A DNA stretch of 64,000 bases from Bradyrhizobium zhengyangense (GTDB lineage: Bacteria > Pseudomonadota > Alphaproteobacteria > Rhizobiales > Xanthobacteraceae). The position numbers were made by a program, and so were the translations under genes. The notes below the pieces were generated by a model. That model saw only the letters and a program-made list of their open reading frames with translations. It was not told where the DNA came from and did no database searches. The stretch lies in the NCBI RefSeq assembly GCF_022012435.1, contig NZ_JAKLUA010000002.1, forward strand, positions 558,001 through 622,000, read 5' to 3'. The stretch's first letter is position 1. Every line of letters starts with the position of its first letter. Below, piece after piece: positions 53,944 to 62,309 of this stretch.

Positions 53944-54561
53944 CTATTTTCCCTTCGTACCTTCAGCCGCCGGAAACACCACGCGGTCGTCGGTGCGACA
54001 ATAGCGGTCGGCGAACATGCGGCCGATCGGGTGATAGCGGTCCATATGCACCCGCATCGCCTTGTCGTCCCAGAGCTCGTCGCGGATGTGGAAGTGGATG
54101 CCTTCACCCAAGATCAGGCGGCGATCGTCATTGACGTCGATCATCTTCCAGAGCTTGCATTCCATCGCCCAGGGCGTATCGGCCAGCCGAGGTACGGCAA
54201 TCTTGCTTGAGGGCGCAAGTTTCAAGCCGAGATAGTCGGGCTCGCCGACCTCGGGCGGGAAGTCGCCGCTGCTCTCGTGCATGGCCCTGGCGAGCGGCTC
54301 GTCGGCGACGTTCACCACGAACTCGCCGGTCTTCTGGATGTTGCGGAAGGTGTCTTTGTCCTGGCCGTTCGGCTTGCGGTTCGCCGCAAACATGCACAGC
54401 GGCGGATCCTCGCAGAAGGCGTTGAAGAAACTGAACGGGGCTGCGTTGACGACGCCGGTGGGTCCGACCGAGGTCACCCACGCGATCGGCCGCGGCAGGA
54501 TGAAGGAGGTCAGCACCTTGTAGCACTCGCGTGGCGTCAGGTCGCTGGCGGCATAATCCAT
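53944..54561 (-). CDS. flavin reductase-like FMN-binding protein
   Basis: A 205-residue split-barrel protein of the DIM6/NTAB (flavin reductase-like) family. RPIAWVTSVGPTGVVNAAPFSFFNAF near residue 25 is the FMN-binding strand-loop region, and a histidine-rich GEGIHFHIRDEL lies near 155. Members reduce free flavin or carry out FMN-dependent oxidoreductions. ATG 54561 is chosen; the upstream frame to 54615 nearly abuts the ACAD gene. It lies 59 bp downstream of the ACAD gene and probably shares its transcript. Confidence 0.87.
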   Translation of the reverse strand: MDYAASDLTPRECYKVLTSFILPRPIAWVTSVGPTGVVNAAPFSFFNAFCEDPPLCMFAANRKPNGQDKDTFRNIQKTGEFVVNVADEPLARAMHESSGDFPPEVGEPDYLGLKLAPSSKIAVPRLADTPWAMECKLWKMIDVNDDRRLILGEGIHFHIRDELWDDKAMRVHMDRYHPIGRMFADRYCRTDDRVVFPAAEGTKGK

Positions 54562-54620
54562 GGTGGCCCCGATGAGATTCTTCCCCTCTTTCCCAAGCGC
54601 GAAGCGGGGAAACAACCAGC

Positions 54621-55898
54621 CTACGCCATGCTCAACTCATGCCGTCCGACCACCATCCAGTGCACCTCGTCCGGACCATCGGCGAAGCGCAGGTGGCGGA
54701 CGTCCTGGTACATCTCGGCGAGCGGGGTCCAGTGCGAGATGCCGGTGGCGCCATGCATCTGGATTGCCTGATCGATGATCTTGCAGGCGCGCTCGGGCAC
54801 CATGGCCTTGACCATGGAGACCCAGACACGGGCCTCCTTGTTGCCGAGCACGTCCATCGCCTTGGCGGCCTTCAGCACCATCAGCCGCATCGCCTCGATC
54901 TCGCAGCGCGCCTGCGCGATGATCTGCATGTTGCCGCCGAGATGGGCGATCTTCTTGCCGAAGGCTTCGCGGGTGAGGCCCCGCTGCACCATGAGATCGA
55001 GCGCCTTCTCGGCCTTGCCGATGGTGCGCATGCAGTGATGGATGCGGCCCGGCCCGAGGCGAAGCTGCGAGATCTCGAAGCCGCGGCCTTCGCCGAGCAG
55101 CATGTTCTCCTTCGGCACGCGCACATTGTTGAAGCGCATGTGCATGTGGCCGCGCGGCGCGTGGTCCTGCCCGAACACGTACATGGGCCCGAGCACCTCG
55201 ACGCCGGGCGTGTCGCGCGGCACCAGGATCTGTGACTGCTGCTTGCTCGGCGCTGCATCCGGATTGGTCTTCACCATCACGATCAGGATCTTGCAGCGGG
55301 GGTCGCCGAGGCCGGAGATATAATACTTCTCGCCGTTGATCACCCATTCATCGCCGACGAGCTTTGCGGTCGTCGAGATGTTCTTGGCGTCGGAGGAAGC
55401 AACATTCGGCTCGGTCATGACATAGGCGGAGCGGATTTCGCCATTGAGCAGCGGCTTCAGCCACTTCTCCTTCTGCTCCTTGGTGCCGACGCGCTCCAGC
55501 ACTTCCATATTGCCGGTGTCGGGCGCCGAGCAATTCATGGTCTCGGACGCGAGCGGGCTCTTGCCGAGCTCGGCGGCGATATAGGCGTAGTCGAGATTCT
55601 TCAGGCCCTGGCCGGTCTCGTCATCGGGCAGGAAGAAATTCCAGAGGCCTTCCTTCTTGGCCTTGTTCTTGGCGGCCTCGAGCACCTCGAGCTGCTTCGG
55701 CGTAAAACTCCAGCGATCCTCTTTGCCTTCGCCGGCCTTGGCGAACTCGATCGACATCGGCTCGACCGTCTCGCGGATGAACTTCTTGACGTGATCGTAG
55801 AGCGGCCGGACCTGATCGGACATCCTGAGGTCATTGAGCTCATCGCCCGGGTTGAGCGCATAGTTGGTGGTGCGGGGAATGTAGGTGTGCTTTGTCAT
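54621..55898 (-). CDS. acyl-CoA dehydrogenase, ACAD10/11-like
   Basis: A 425-residue acyl-CoA dehydrogenase with the FAD/substrate regions AYVMTEPNVASSDAKNI and NGEKYYISGLGDPRC. Its C-terminal RFADGPDEVHW is the pattern I recall from the dehydrogenase part of mammalian ACAD10/11, whereas ordinary ACADs read like RITEGSEEIQ, as in the gene at 60920. GGGAGGAAC precedes the start at 55898. In ACAD11/LvaC-type pathways this enzyme turns 4-phospho-acyl-CoA into enoyl-CoA. The kinase gene of that scheme lies 2.5 kb away. Substrate unproven. Confidence 0.85.
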   Translation of the reverse strand: MTKHTYIPRTTNYALNPGDELNDLRMSDQVRPLYDHVKKFIRETVEPMSIEFAKAGEGKEDRWSFTPKQLEVLEAAKNKAKKEGLWNFFLPDDETGQGLKNLDYAYIAAELGKSPLASETMNCSAPDTGNMEVLERVGTKEQKEKWLKPLLNGEIRSAYVMTEPNVASSDAKNISTTAKLVGDEWVINGEKYYISGLGDPRCKILIVMVKTNPDAAPSKQQSQILVPRDTPGVEVLGPMYVFGQDHAPRGHMHMRFNNVRVPKENMLLGEGRGFEISQLRLGPGRIHHCMRTIGKAEKALDLMVQRGLTREAFGKKIAHLGGNMQIIAQARCEIEAMRLMVLKAAKAMDVLGNKEARVWVSMVKAMVPERACKIIDQAIQMHGATGISHWTPLAEMYQDVRHLRFADGPDEVHWMVVGRHELSMA

Positions 55899-56083
55899 TG
55901 TTCCTCCCGGAGGCGCTGAGATCGTGTTGGCCGGGAGAATAGTCGCAGCGCCGCGAAAGTGCGAGCGGGTATTTTTCCGCGCGAGCCATGCCATGCGATG
56001 GAATTTCGCGGGACGTTTGAAATGTTGTTTGAATGACGGCAGGGACGTGACGTGGATAGAGCACGGACCGGTGCCCAGGATCC

Positions 56084-56170
56084 CGTCATTGCGAGCGCAG
56101 CGAAGCAATCCAGAATCTTACCGCGGCGGCAGTCTGGATTGCTTCGTCGCAAGTGTTCCTCGCAATGACG
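56084..56170. repeat. intergenic palindromic element, same family as 38743-38820
   Basis: Ends CGTCATTGCGAG and CTCGCAATGACG pair. Inner arms CGAAGCAATCCAGA (56101-56114) and TCTGGATTGCTTCG (56133-56146) are perfect. It lies between the VOC and ACAD genes, and the remaining part of that 290-bp gap shows no gene. Confidence 0.87.
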
Positions 56171-56188
56171 AGCAGAGTACGGCACGCC

Positions 56189-56569
56189 TCAGCTCGGCAT
56201 CCGATGCATCGCGCAGATCTTGTTGCCGTCGAGGTCGCGCAAATAGGCGAGATAGAGCTTGTTCCCCGCGCCCTCGCGGATGCCGGGTGGATTCTCGATC
56301 GGCGTTCCGCCAGCGGCGACACCGGCGGCGTGCCACTTGTCGACCTGCTCGGGTGAGTTGGCGGCAAAGCCGATGGTGCCGCCGTTCGCGCAGGTCGCCG
56401 GCTCGCCGTTGATCGGCTTGGTCACCGAGAACACACCAGTCTTGGTGAAGTAGAAGATGCGATGGCCGTCGACCTTGGCCGGGCGTACCTCGAGCGTGCT
56501 GAGCAGGTTGTCGTAGAACGCCTTGGCCTTGTCGAGGTCGTTGGTGCCGATCATGATGTGCGAGAACAT
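56189..56569 (-). CDS. VOC/glyoxalase superfamily protein
   Basis: A 126-residue protein with the beta-alpha-beta-beta-beta vicinal oxygen chelate pattern, beginning FSHIMIGTNDLDKAKAFYD and with a second half around LYLAYLRDLDGNKICAMHR. Metal ligands cannot be fully assigned, though H4 and a late aspartate/glutamate region are plausible. Small VOC proteins include glyoxalase I-like and epimerase activities. GGAGTGGG precedes ATG 56569. It is in the same orientation as the SDR and ACAD genes, separated from each by a palindromic element. Confidence 0.82.
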   Translation of the reverse strand: MFSHIMIGTNDLDKAKAFYDNLLSTLEVRPAKVDGHRIFYFTKTGVFSVTKPINGEPATCANGGTIGFAANSPEQVDKWHAAGVAAGGTPIENPPGIREGAGNKLYLAYLRDLDGNKICAMHRMPS

Positions 56570-56590
56570 TTGCCCACTCCCCTCAGAGTT

Positions 56591-56673
56591 GTAGCCCGGA
56601 TGGAGCGCCGCGCAATCCGGGTCTTGCTTGCTTTTTGGAAGTCCCGGATTGCGCGGCGCTCCATCCGGGCTAC
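56591..56673. repeat. perfect 31-bp inverted repeat
   Basis: Arms 56591-56621 (starting GTAGCCCGGATGG) and 56643-56673 are fully complementary with a 21-nt centre. It lies between the SDR and VOC genes and would form a very strong RNA hairpin in their transcript. The outer sequence differs from the other families in this window. Confidence 0.9.
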
Positions 56674-56679
56674 GAAATC

Positions 56680-57459
56680 TCAAAACGCCGTATAGCCGCC
56701 GTCGATCACGAACGTATCCGCGGTGTGATACGACGACGCCTTGCTCATCAGATAGACGGCGATGCCGCCGAAATCGCTGGCCTCGCCGAAGCGCCGCATC
56801 GGAATCCGCGGCATCACGTTGGCGACGAATTTTTCGTTGGCCATGATGCCCGCCGTCATGTCGCTCTTGATCCAGCCAGGCAGGATCGCATTCGCGGTGA
56901 CGCCGTGGCGGGCGAGCTCGACGCCGAGCGCGCGCACCAGCGCGTTGATGGCGGCTTTCGTCGCGGCATAATGTTCGTTGCGCGCGGTGCCGAAGATCGA
57001 GGCGAGGCTCGAGGTGGCGACCAGCCGGCCGAAGGGATCGCCCGCATTGGCGCGATCGGTCATGTGCTTCGCGGCCGCCTGGAAGGCGTGGAACACGCCG
57101 TCGAGATTGGTCGCAAACATCGTGCGCCATTCTTCTTCGGTGCGTTCGATGAATGACCTGCGGCCACCGCCGCCGATGCCGGCGTTGGCGAAGCAGCCGT
57201 CGACCCGGCCAAACGTGTCGAGCGTCGCCTTCATCGCGGCATTGACTGACGCGGCATCCGTGACGTCGCAGACGCGGCTGTCGACCTTGCCCGACAGTCC
57301 TGCCATGCTCGCGGCAGCGGCCTTGTTCTTGTCAGCATTGCGGCCCCAGATCGAGACGTTGCAGCCCTGGCCCGCGAGCGCCTGCGCGATGCCGAGCCCG
57401 ATGCCGCCATTGCCGCCGGTGATCACGGCGACGCGGCCAGTGAGGTCGAAAAGATTCAT
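56680..57459 (-). CDS. short-chain dehydrogenase/reductase
   Basis: A 259-residue classical SDR with cofactor loop TGGNGGIG (14-21), ANAG at about 91-94 and the intact catalytic set S150/S151, Y164 and K168 (YAATK). Typical partners are 3-hydroxyacyl or ketone substrates with NAD(P)H. It is first in a minus-strand run followed by VOC and ACAD genes. In a levulinate-like scheme it could fill the LvaD step, reducing 4-oxoacyl-CoA to 4-hydroxyacyl-CoA, but this is inference. The start is ATG 57459. Confidence 0.88.
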   Translation of the reverse strand: MNLFDLTGRVAVITGGNGGIGLGIAQALAGQGCNVSIWGRNADKNKAAAASMAGLSGKVDSRVCDVTDAASVNAAMKATLDTFGRVDGCFANAGIGGGGRRSFIERTEEEWRTMFATNLDGVFHAFQAAAKHMTDRANAGDPFGRLVATSSLASIFGTARNEHYAATKAAINALVRALGVELARHGVTANAILPGWIKSDMTAGIMANEKFVANVMPRIPMRRFGEASDFGGIAVYLMSKASSYHTADTFVIDGGYTAF

Positions 57460-57479
57460 GGCGCGTTTCCTGTTTTTGG

Positions 57480-57491
57480 CAAGACGTCTTG
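57480..57491. promoter_or_regulatory. 12-bp palindrome upstream of the SDR gene
   Basis: CAAGACGTCTTG is a perfect palindrome 21 bp before the SDR start, in the 180-bp divergent gap between the SDR-ACAD and crotonase-kinase gene sets. It may be an operator, but no regulator gene is adjacent and no -35/-10 pair was convincing. Confidence 0.4.
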
Positions 57492-57639
57492 GGTATGCGG
57501 CGCATCAGCCGCTGCGCGCAAGATTGCTTGCTATGCTGCGATCACCATGGACAAGACCGCGCCAAAAATCAAATATGCGCCCCGGCAATGCTAATTCCGG
57601 TCTGCGAAACTGACGCCGGCCGCAACTGACGAGGAAACG

Positions 57640-58428
57640 ATGCAGTTCAAACACGTCACGCTCGAATTCGATGGCTCGGTCGCGATCCTCAAGCTCGACC
57701 ATCAGGAGGTGATGAACGCGGTCTCTGTGGATATGCTGGGCGGTCTTTCCGAGGCGCTCGACGCGATCGAGGAGAAGAAGGACGAGGTGCGCTGTGTCGT
57801 GCTGACCGGCGCAGGCCGAGCGTTCTGCACGGGTGCGAATCTGCAGGGCCGCAACAACCAGTCGAAGAAGACCAAGGCCGGCCTGACGCTGGAGACCGGC
57901 TTTCATCCGTTCCTGCGCCGTATCCGCAATCTGCATTGTCCGATCGTCACCGCGGTCAACGGCCCGGCCGCGGGTGCCGGCATGAGCTTTGCGCTGCTCG
58001 GCGACATGATCTTGTGCGCGCGTTCCTCCTATTTCCTGCAAGCCTTCCGGCGCATCGGCCTCGTGCCGGATTGTGGCTCGACCTGGCTGTTGCCGCGTCT
58101 GATCGGCAAGGCGCGCTCGATCGAGTTGTCGTTGATGGGCGAGCGGCTCCCGGCCGAGAAGGCGCTGGAATGGGGCCTCGTCAATCGCGTCTATGATGAC
58201 GGCGTGCTGATGGAAGAGGCGATGAAGCTCGCACGCGAGCTTGCCAGCGGCCCGACGGTCGCACTGTCGCTGATCCGCAAGCTCTATTGGGACAGCCCGG
58301 AAAACTCCTTCGAGGAGCAGCTCAATCTCGAATTCCAGTGCCAGCTCCGCGCCGGCGATACGCAGGATTTCCGCGAGGGCGTCGGCGCGTTCCTGGAGAA
58401 GCGGCCCGCGCAGTTCAAAGGCAAATGA
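57640..58428 (+). CDS. crotonase family enzyme, PaaG-like
   Basis: A 262-residue crotonase with oxyanion-hole segments GAGRAFCTGANL (57-68) and NGPAAGAGMS (107-116). The acid at the catalytic position is D144 in IGLVPDCGSTWLLPR. This aspartate context and the C-terminal FREGVGAFLEKRPAQFKGK resemble PaaG, the 1,2-epoxyphenylacetyl-CoA isomerase and Delta3-Delta2-enoyl-CoA isomerase. It overlaps the kinase gene by 4 bp (ATGA). It could be the missing paaG of the phenylacetate pathway or an isomerase for an acyl-CoA route encoded with the kinase. Confidence 0.87.
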   Translation: MQFKHVTLEFDGSVAILKLDHQEVMNAVSVDMLGGLSEALDAIEEKKDEVRCVVLTGAGRAFCTGANLQGRNNQSKKTKAGLTLETGFHPFLRRIRNLHCPIVTAVNGPAAGAGMSFALLGDMILCARSSYFLQAFRRIGLVPDCGSTWLLPRLIGKARSIELSLMGERLPAEKALEWGLVNRVYDDGVLMEEAMKLARELASGPTVALSLIRKLYWDSPENSFEEQLNLEFQCQLRAGDTQDFREGVGAFLEKRPAQFKGK

Positions 58429-59411
58429 TCGAGACGGAGCTTTCCCGCAGCGTTCAGCGCTGGTGTCGAGGTGCGACCGGCGTCACCGGCGCGGCAAAAC
58501 TGTCCGGTGGTGCCAGCCAGGAGACCTGGCGTTTCGATATCACGCATCCCGACGGCCCGATCGGTGCAATTCTGCGCCGCTCGCCGAAGGGCTATGGCGC
58601 GGCGCCGACGCGGGCCGCGGGGCTCGCGGCCGAAGCGCAGCTGATGCAACTAGCCTTCGAGGCTGGCGTGCCGTCGCCGCGCGTGATGCATGTGTTGACG
58701 CCGGATGACGATCTCGGCACTGGCTTCATCATGCAGCGGGTCGAGGGCGAGACCATCGCCCGCAAGATTCTTCGCGATGACGAATTCGCCGCAGCGCGGC
58801 CACTGCTCGCGCGGCAGATCGGCGGCGTGCTTGCGGGCCTGCACCAACTGCCGCAGGACAAGCTGCCCGAGCTGCGCAGCAGGTCGGCGACGCAGGAGAT
58901 CTCCGAGTTCGATCGCGACTATCGCAGCCTGAACTGGCCAAAGCCCGTGTTCGAGCTTGCACTGCGCTGGCTGCGCGACCATGATCCCGGCCCATCGACT
59001 GAAGTGACGCTGGTGCACGGCGATTTCCGCAACGGCAATCTCATCATCGGCGCCGACGGCGTCCGTGCCGTGCTGGACTGGGAGCTCGCTCATCTCGGCG
59101 ATCCCATGGAGGATCTCGGCTGGGTCTGCGTGAACTCCTGGCGCTTTGGCGAGATCGACAAGCCCGTCGGCGGCTTTGGCTCACGCGAAGAGCTCTTTGC
59201 CGGCTACGAGGCTGCCGGCCGCAAGGTCGATGCAGCGCGCGTCAAGTTCTGGGAAGTGATGGGGACGCTACGCTGGGGCATCATGTGCGGCGGCATGATG
59301 CAGCGCTTCCGCGAGGGGCCGGACCATTCCATGGAGCGCGCCATGATCGGGCGCCGTGCATCCGAGACCGAGATCGATCTCTTACGGCTGCTCGCGCCGC
59401 GGGGAGGATAG
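58425..59411 (+). CDS. APH/ACAD11-type phosphotransferase (LvaA-like)
   Basis: A 328-residue aminoglycoside-phosphotransferase-fold kinase. The catalytic loop is VHGDFRNGN (H198, D200, N205), and the metal-binding acid is D218 in VLDWELAHLGDP. The wording around these motifs is close to what I recall for the kinase domain of ACAD10/11. In the levulinate pathway LvaA phosphorylates the 4-hydroxyl of 4-hydroxyacyl-CoA with help from LvaB. Here a small protein gene follows 3 bp later. ATG 58425 overlaps the crotonase stop. Antibiotic resistance is unlikely in this setting. Confidence 0.87.
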   Translation: MIETELSRSVQRWCRGATGVTGAAKLSGGASQETWRFDITHPDGPIGAILRRSPKGYGAAPTRAAGLAAEAQLMQLAFEAGVPSPRVMHVLTPDDDLGTGFIMQRVEGETIARKILRDDEFAAARPLLARQIGGVLAGLHQLPQDKLPELRSRSATQEISEFDRDYRSLNWPKPVFELALRWLRDHDPGPSTEVTLVHGDFRNGNLIIGADGVRAVLDWELAHLGDPMEDLGWVCVNSWRFGEIDKPVGGFGSREELFAGYEAAGRKVDAARVKFWEVMGTLRWGIMCGGMMQRFREGPDHSMERAMIGRRASETEIDLLRLLAPRGG

Positions 59412-59414
59412 GCA

Positions 59415-59792
59415 ATGCAGGACGAACCGACCCCGATCGAGCTGACCAAGGCGGTCGCCGATTTCCTCCGCAGCGACATCACGCCGCTGATCTCGGGCCA
59501 TCAGGCGTTCAAGCTGCGGGTGGCGATCAACATCCTCGATCTTGTCACGCGGCAACTGACACAGGAGGAGGGGAGTGATGCGAGGGAAGTGGAACGGCTG
59601 CGTGCGCTGCTCGGTGTCGAGGGCTCGGTGACGGAGTTGAACCGCGCTCTCGCGGAGCGTATCGCCAGGGGCGAGGTCGATCTCGCAACGCCGGGGCTGG
59701 CCGAGCATCTGTGGGCGACCACGATGGACAAGCTTGCGGTCGATCAGCCGAATTACGCGTCTTACAAGCGAGAGCTATCGCGAGGCGGCTAG
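59415..59792 (+). CDS. DUF6285 protein, candidate kinase partner (LvaB-like)
   Basis: A 125-residue mainly helical protein, with LTKAVADFLRSDITPLISGHQAFKLRVAINILDLV at the N-terminus and a repeated helical pattern after it. No catalytic motif is seen. DUF6285 proteins are regularly encoded beside APH-type kinases. In the levulinate operon a small protein of this kind, LvaB, is needed for LvaA activity. It is 3 bp after the kinase gene and surely co-transcribed. Equivalence to LvaB is inference from size and position. Confidence 0.82.
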   Translation: MQDEPTPIELTKAVADFLRSDITPLISGHQAFKLRVAINILDLVTRQLTQEEGSDAREVERLRALLGVEGSVTELNRALAERIARGEVDLATPGLAEHLWATTMDKLAVDQPNYASYKRELSRGG

Positions 59793-59800
59793 GCCTCTTC

Positions 59801-59921
59801 TCGTCATTGCGAGGAGCTCGCGACAAAATTGCGAAGCAATTTTGCGCTGATGCGACGAAGCAATCCAGACTGCTTCCGCAGATGATTTTTCTGGATTGCT
59901 TCGCTGCGCTCGCAATGACGA
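59801..59921. repeat. intergenic palindromic element, long form
   Basis: Outer ends TCGTCATTGCGAG and CTCGCAATGACGA pair. Inside are AAAATTGC/GCAATTTT (perfect, around 59825-59843) and GAAGCAATCCAGA/TCTGGATTGCTTC. It belongs with 38743-38820 and 56084-56170, and lies between two convergent genes. Confidence 0.87.
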
Positions 59922-59927
59922 GCTGAG

Positions 59928-60707
59928 CTACTTTCCCACCCACTTCGGTGGCCGCTTCTCCGAAAACGCCTTCGGGCCTTCGATGTAATCCTGCGAGGCC
60001 ACCATCGCCTTCACGGCCGGATATTCGCGCTGCTCCTCGATCGCTTGCTCCAGCGATACCGCAAGCCCCTTCCGGATGGTTTGCTTCGAAGCGCGGATCG
60101 ACATCGGCGAGTTCTTGGTAATCATCTCGGCCCAGCGCAGCGCGCCGGCGAGTGCCTCGCCCTGCGGGACCACCTCGTTGACGAAGCCGATCTCATGGCC
60201 TTCCTTGGCGCTGACATGGCGCGCGGTGAGGATCATGCCCATGGCGCGCTTCAGGCCGATCTGGCGCGGCAAGCGGTGCAGGCCGCCGGCAAGTGCGGCA
60301 AGGCCGACGCGCGGCTCGGGCAGGGCGAAGGTTGCGTTCTCCGAGGCGATGATGAGGTCGCAGGCCAGCGCTATTTCGAAGCCGCCGCCCATGGCGACGC
60401 CATTGACCGCGGCGATGATCGGCTTGTCACAGTCGAAGCGCGAGGTAAGGCCGGCAAAGCCTCCCTTGTCCCAGCCACGCTTGCCGCCCGCGGCCTGCCA
60501 CTTCAAGTCGTTGCCGGCGCAGAACGCCTTGTCGCCGGCGCCGGTGACGACCGCGACCCACTGTTCCGGATCGGCGGCGAAATCGTCAAAAACCTTGTTG
60601 AGTTCGAAATGCGCATCGATGTGCAGCGCGTTGTAGACCTCAGGTCGCGACAGCGTGATGATCGTGACCGGTCCCTTGCGTTCCACCTTTGAGAATTTCA
60701 GCTCCAT
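59928..60707 (-). CDS. enoyl-CoA hydratase/carnitinyl-CoA dehydratase-like crotonase
   Basis: A 259-residue crotonase with GAGDKAFCAGNDL (56-68) and NGVAMGGGFEIALACD (102-117) forming the oxyanion hole. E111 and E131 are retained, while the second acid position is filled by LAALAG, which resembles carnitinyl-CoA dehydratase-like members rather than a fully canonical hydratase. GGGAGCG precedes ATG 60707; the longer frame to 60770 is rejected. It is convergent with the DUF6285 gene and divergent from the ACAD at 60920. It probably hydrates or dehydrates an enoyl/3-hydroxyacyl-CoA. Confidence 0.85.
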   Translation of the reverse strand: MELKFSKVERKGPVTIITLSRPEVYNALHIDAHFELNKVFDDFAADPEQWVAVVTGAGDKAFCAGNDLKWQAAGGKRGWDKGGFAGLTSRFDCDKPIIAAVNGVAMGGGFEIALACDLIIASENATFALPEPRVGLAALAGGLHRLPRQIGLKRAMGMILTARHVSAKEGHEIGFVNEVVPQGEALAGALRWAEMITKNSPMSIRASKQTIRKGLAVSLEQAIEEQREYPAVKAMVASQDYIEGPKAFSEKRPPKWVGK

Positions 60708-60824
60708 CGTGCGCTCCCGCATTTTCTCGTAAAGGAATATCGGCGTCATACTACCGCGCGTCAGCGTCACAACACCATCGAATTGCGGGGGTGCGCCTTG
60801 CGCTTCTCACGCGCCTGGGCTCGC

Positions 60825-60854
60825 TTGACTTGCGCGCGCTCTTCTCACCTTAAT
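60825..60854 (+). promoter_or_regulatory. possible promoter of the second ACAD gene
   Basis: TTGACT (60825-60830) and CTTAAT (60849-60854) are spaced 18 bp apart in the 212-bp divergent gap, about 65 bp before GTG 60920. The fit is moderate. Confidence 0.35.
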
Positions 60855-60919
60855 CGTGTGAAGCAGAAACGCGCCTAGCGCCTTAACGCAAAACGATAAA
60901 ATCAGCCCGGGAGAGCACC

Positions 60920-62194
60920 GTGGATTTCTCATTGCCTGTCGATCTCGTCGCCTATCTCGGAGAGCTCGATCGTTTCATCGAGCGCGAGATCAAGCCGCTG
61001 GAACAGGCCGACGACAACATTCGCTTCTTCGATCACCGCCGCGAATGGGCGCGCACCGATTTCGAGAATGGCGGCCTGCCGCGGCATGAATGGGAAGCGC
61101 TGCTGCGCAAGGCAAAGGATCTCGCAGATGCCGCCGGTCATTTGCGCTTCCCGGTGCCCAAGCAATATGGCGGCAAGGACGGCTCCAATCTCTGGATGGC
61201 CGTGATCCGCGAGCATTTTGCGGCGAAGGGCCTCGGCCTGCACAACGACCTCCAGAACGAGCACTCGATCGTCGGCAATTTTCCTGTCGTCACCATGCTC
61301 GACCGCTACGGCCGCGACGATCAGAAGGCGATGATCGACGGCTCGATCAAGGGCAAGTATCGCATCACCTTTGGCCTCACCGAGCCGCATCACGGCTCCG
61401 ACGCGACCCACATGGAAACGCGGGCGGTGCCTGTCGTCAGAGACAACGTCAAGGGCTGGATCATCAACGGCGAGAAGATGTGGACGACCGGCATGCACGT
61501 CGCCACGCATTGCGCGCTGTTCGCGCGTACGTCGGGCAATGACGGCGATGCCCGCGGCATCACCTGCTTCCTGGTGCCGGCCAAGAGCCACGGCGTGAAG
61601 GTCGAGGAATATATGTGGACCTTCAACATGCCGACCGACCATCCGCGCGTCAGCTTTACGGATGTGTTCGTGCCTGAGGATGCGCAGTTCGGCGAAGTCG
61701 GCCGCGGCCTGTCGCTGGCGCAATGCTTCGTGCATCAGAACCGCATCCGCCAGGCGGCGAGCTCGCTGGGCGCGGCCGTCTACTGCATCAACGAGAGCGT
61801 CAAATACGCACGCGAGCGAAAGCCGTTCGGCAAGGCGCTCGCCGAGAACCAGGCGATTCAGTTCCCGCTGGTCGAGCTTGCCACGCAAGCCGAGATGCTG
61901 CGTCTGTTGATCCGCAAGACCGCCTGGGAGATGGACCAGCTTACCGAGGAGCAGATCGAGCGCACGCTCTCGGACCGCGTCTCGATGTGCAACTACTGGG
62001 CAAACCGCCTCTGCTGCGAATCCGCCGACCGCGCCATGCAGGTCCACGGCGGCATGGGCTATTCACGCCACAAGCCGTTCGAGCATATCTACCGCCACCA
62101 CCGCCGCTACCGCATCACCGAAGGCAGCGAGGAGATCCAGATGCGCAAGGTGGCGGGGTTCTTGTTCGGGTATATGGGGCCCGGGAAGCACTGA
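60920..62194 (+). CDS. acyl-CoA dehydrogenase
   Basis: A 424-residue acyl-CoA dehydrogenase with FGLTEPHHGSDATHMETRA and NGEKMWTTGMHVATH in the flavin/substrate region, and HGGMGYSRHKPFEHIYRHHRRYRITEGSEEIQ near the C-terminus. This is the conventional family ending, unlike the ACAD at 54621. It oxidises acyl-CoA to enoyl-CoA and passes electrons to ETF. The start is GTG 60920, preceded by GGGAGAG. It is a single gene, convergent with the acyl-CoA ligase. Chain-length preference is not readable. Confidence 0.92.
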   Translation: MDFSLPVDLVAYLGELDRFIEREIKPLEQADDNIRFFDHRREWARTDFENGGLPRHEWEALLRKAKDLADAAGHLRFPVPKQYGGKDGSNLWMAVIREHFAAKGLGLHNDLQNEHSIVGNFPVVTMLDRYGRDDQKAMIDGSIKGKYRITFGLTEPHHGSDATHMETRAVPVVRDNVKGWIINGEKMWTTGMHVATHCALFARTSGNDGDARGITCFLVPAKSHGVKVEEYMWTFNMPTDHPRVSFTDVFVPEDAQFGEVGRGLSLAQCFVHQNRIRQAASSLGAAVYCINESVKYARERKPFGKALAENQAIQFPLVELATQAEMLRLLIRKTAWEMDQLTEEQIERTLSDRVSMCNYWANRLCCESADRAMQVHGGMGYSRHKPFEHIYRHHRRYRITEGSEEIQMRKVAGFLFGYMGPGKH

Positions 62195-62208
62195 AGCTTG
62201 CACCGGTC

Positions 62209-62300
62209 CCGCAGGGTGGGCAAAGCGAAGCGTGCCCACCACTCGCCATTGCGGAGAGAGATGGTGGGCACGGCGCTTCGCGCCTTTGCCCACCCTACGG
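62209..62300. repeat. intergenic palindromic element, same family as 49064-49152
   Basis: Outer arms near CCGCAGGGTGGGCAAAG and CTTTGCCCACCCTACGG pair with a mismatch. The inner CGTGCCCACCA and TGGTGGGCACG are perfect. It lies between the convergent ACAD and ligase genes. Confidence 0.87.
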
Positions 62301-62309
62301 CACCGTGGA

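Noticed and set aside
56570..57130. N-terminal extension of the VOC frame
   Set aside because: It is a frameshifted reading of the SDR gene on the same strand and crosses a palindromic element.
58425..59411. Aminoglycoside resistance kinase
   Set aside because: The APH fold is shared, but the neighbours are acyl-CoA enzymes and the motif context resembles ACAD10/11-type kinases.
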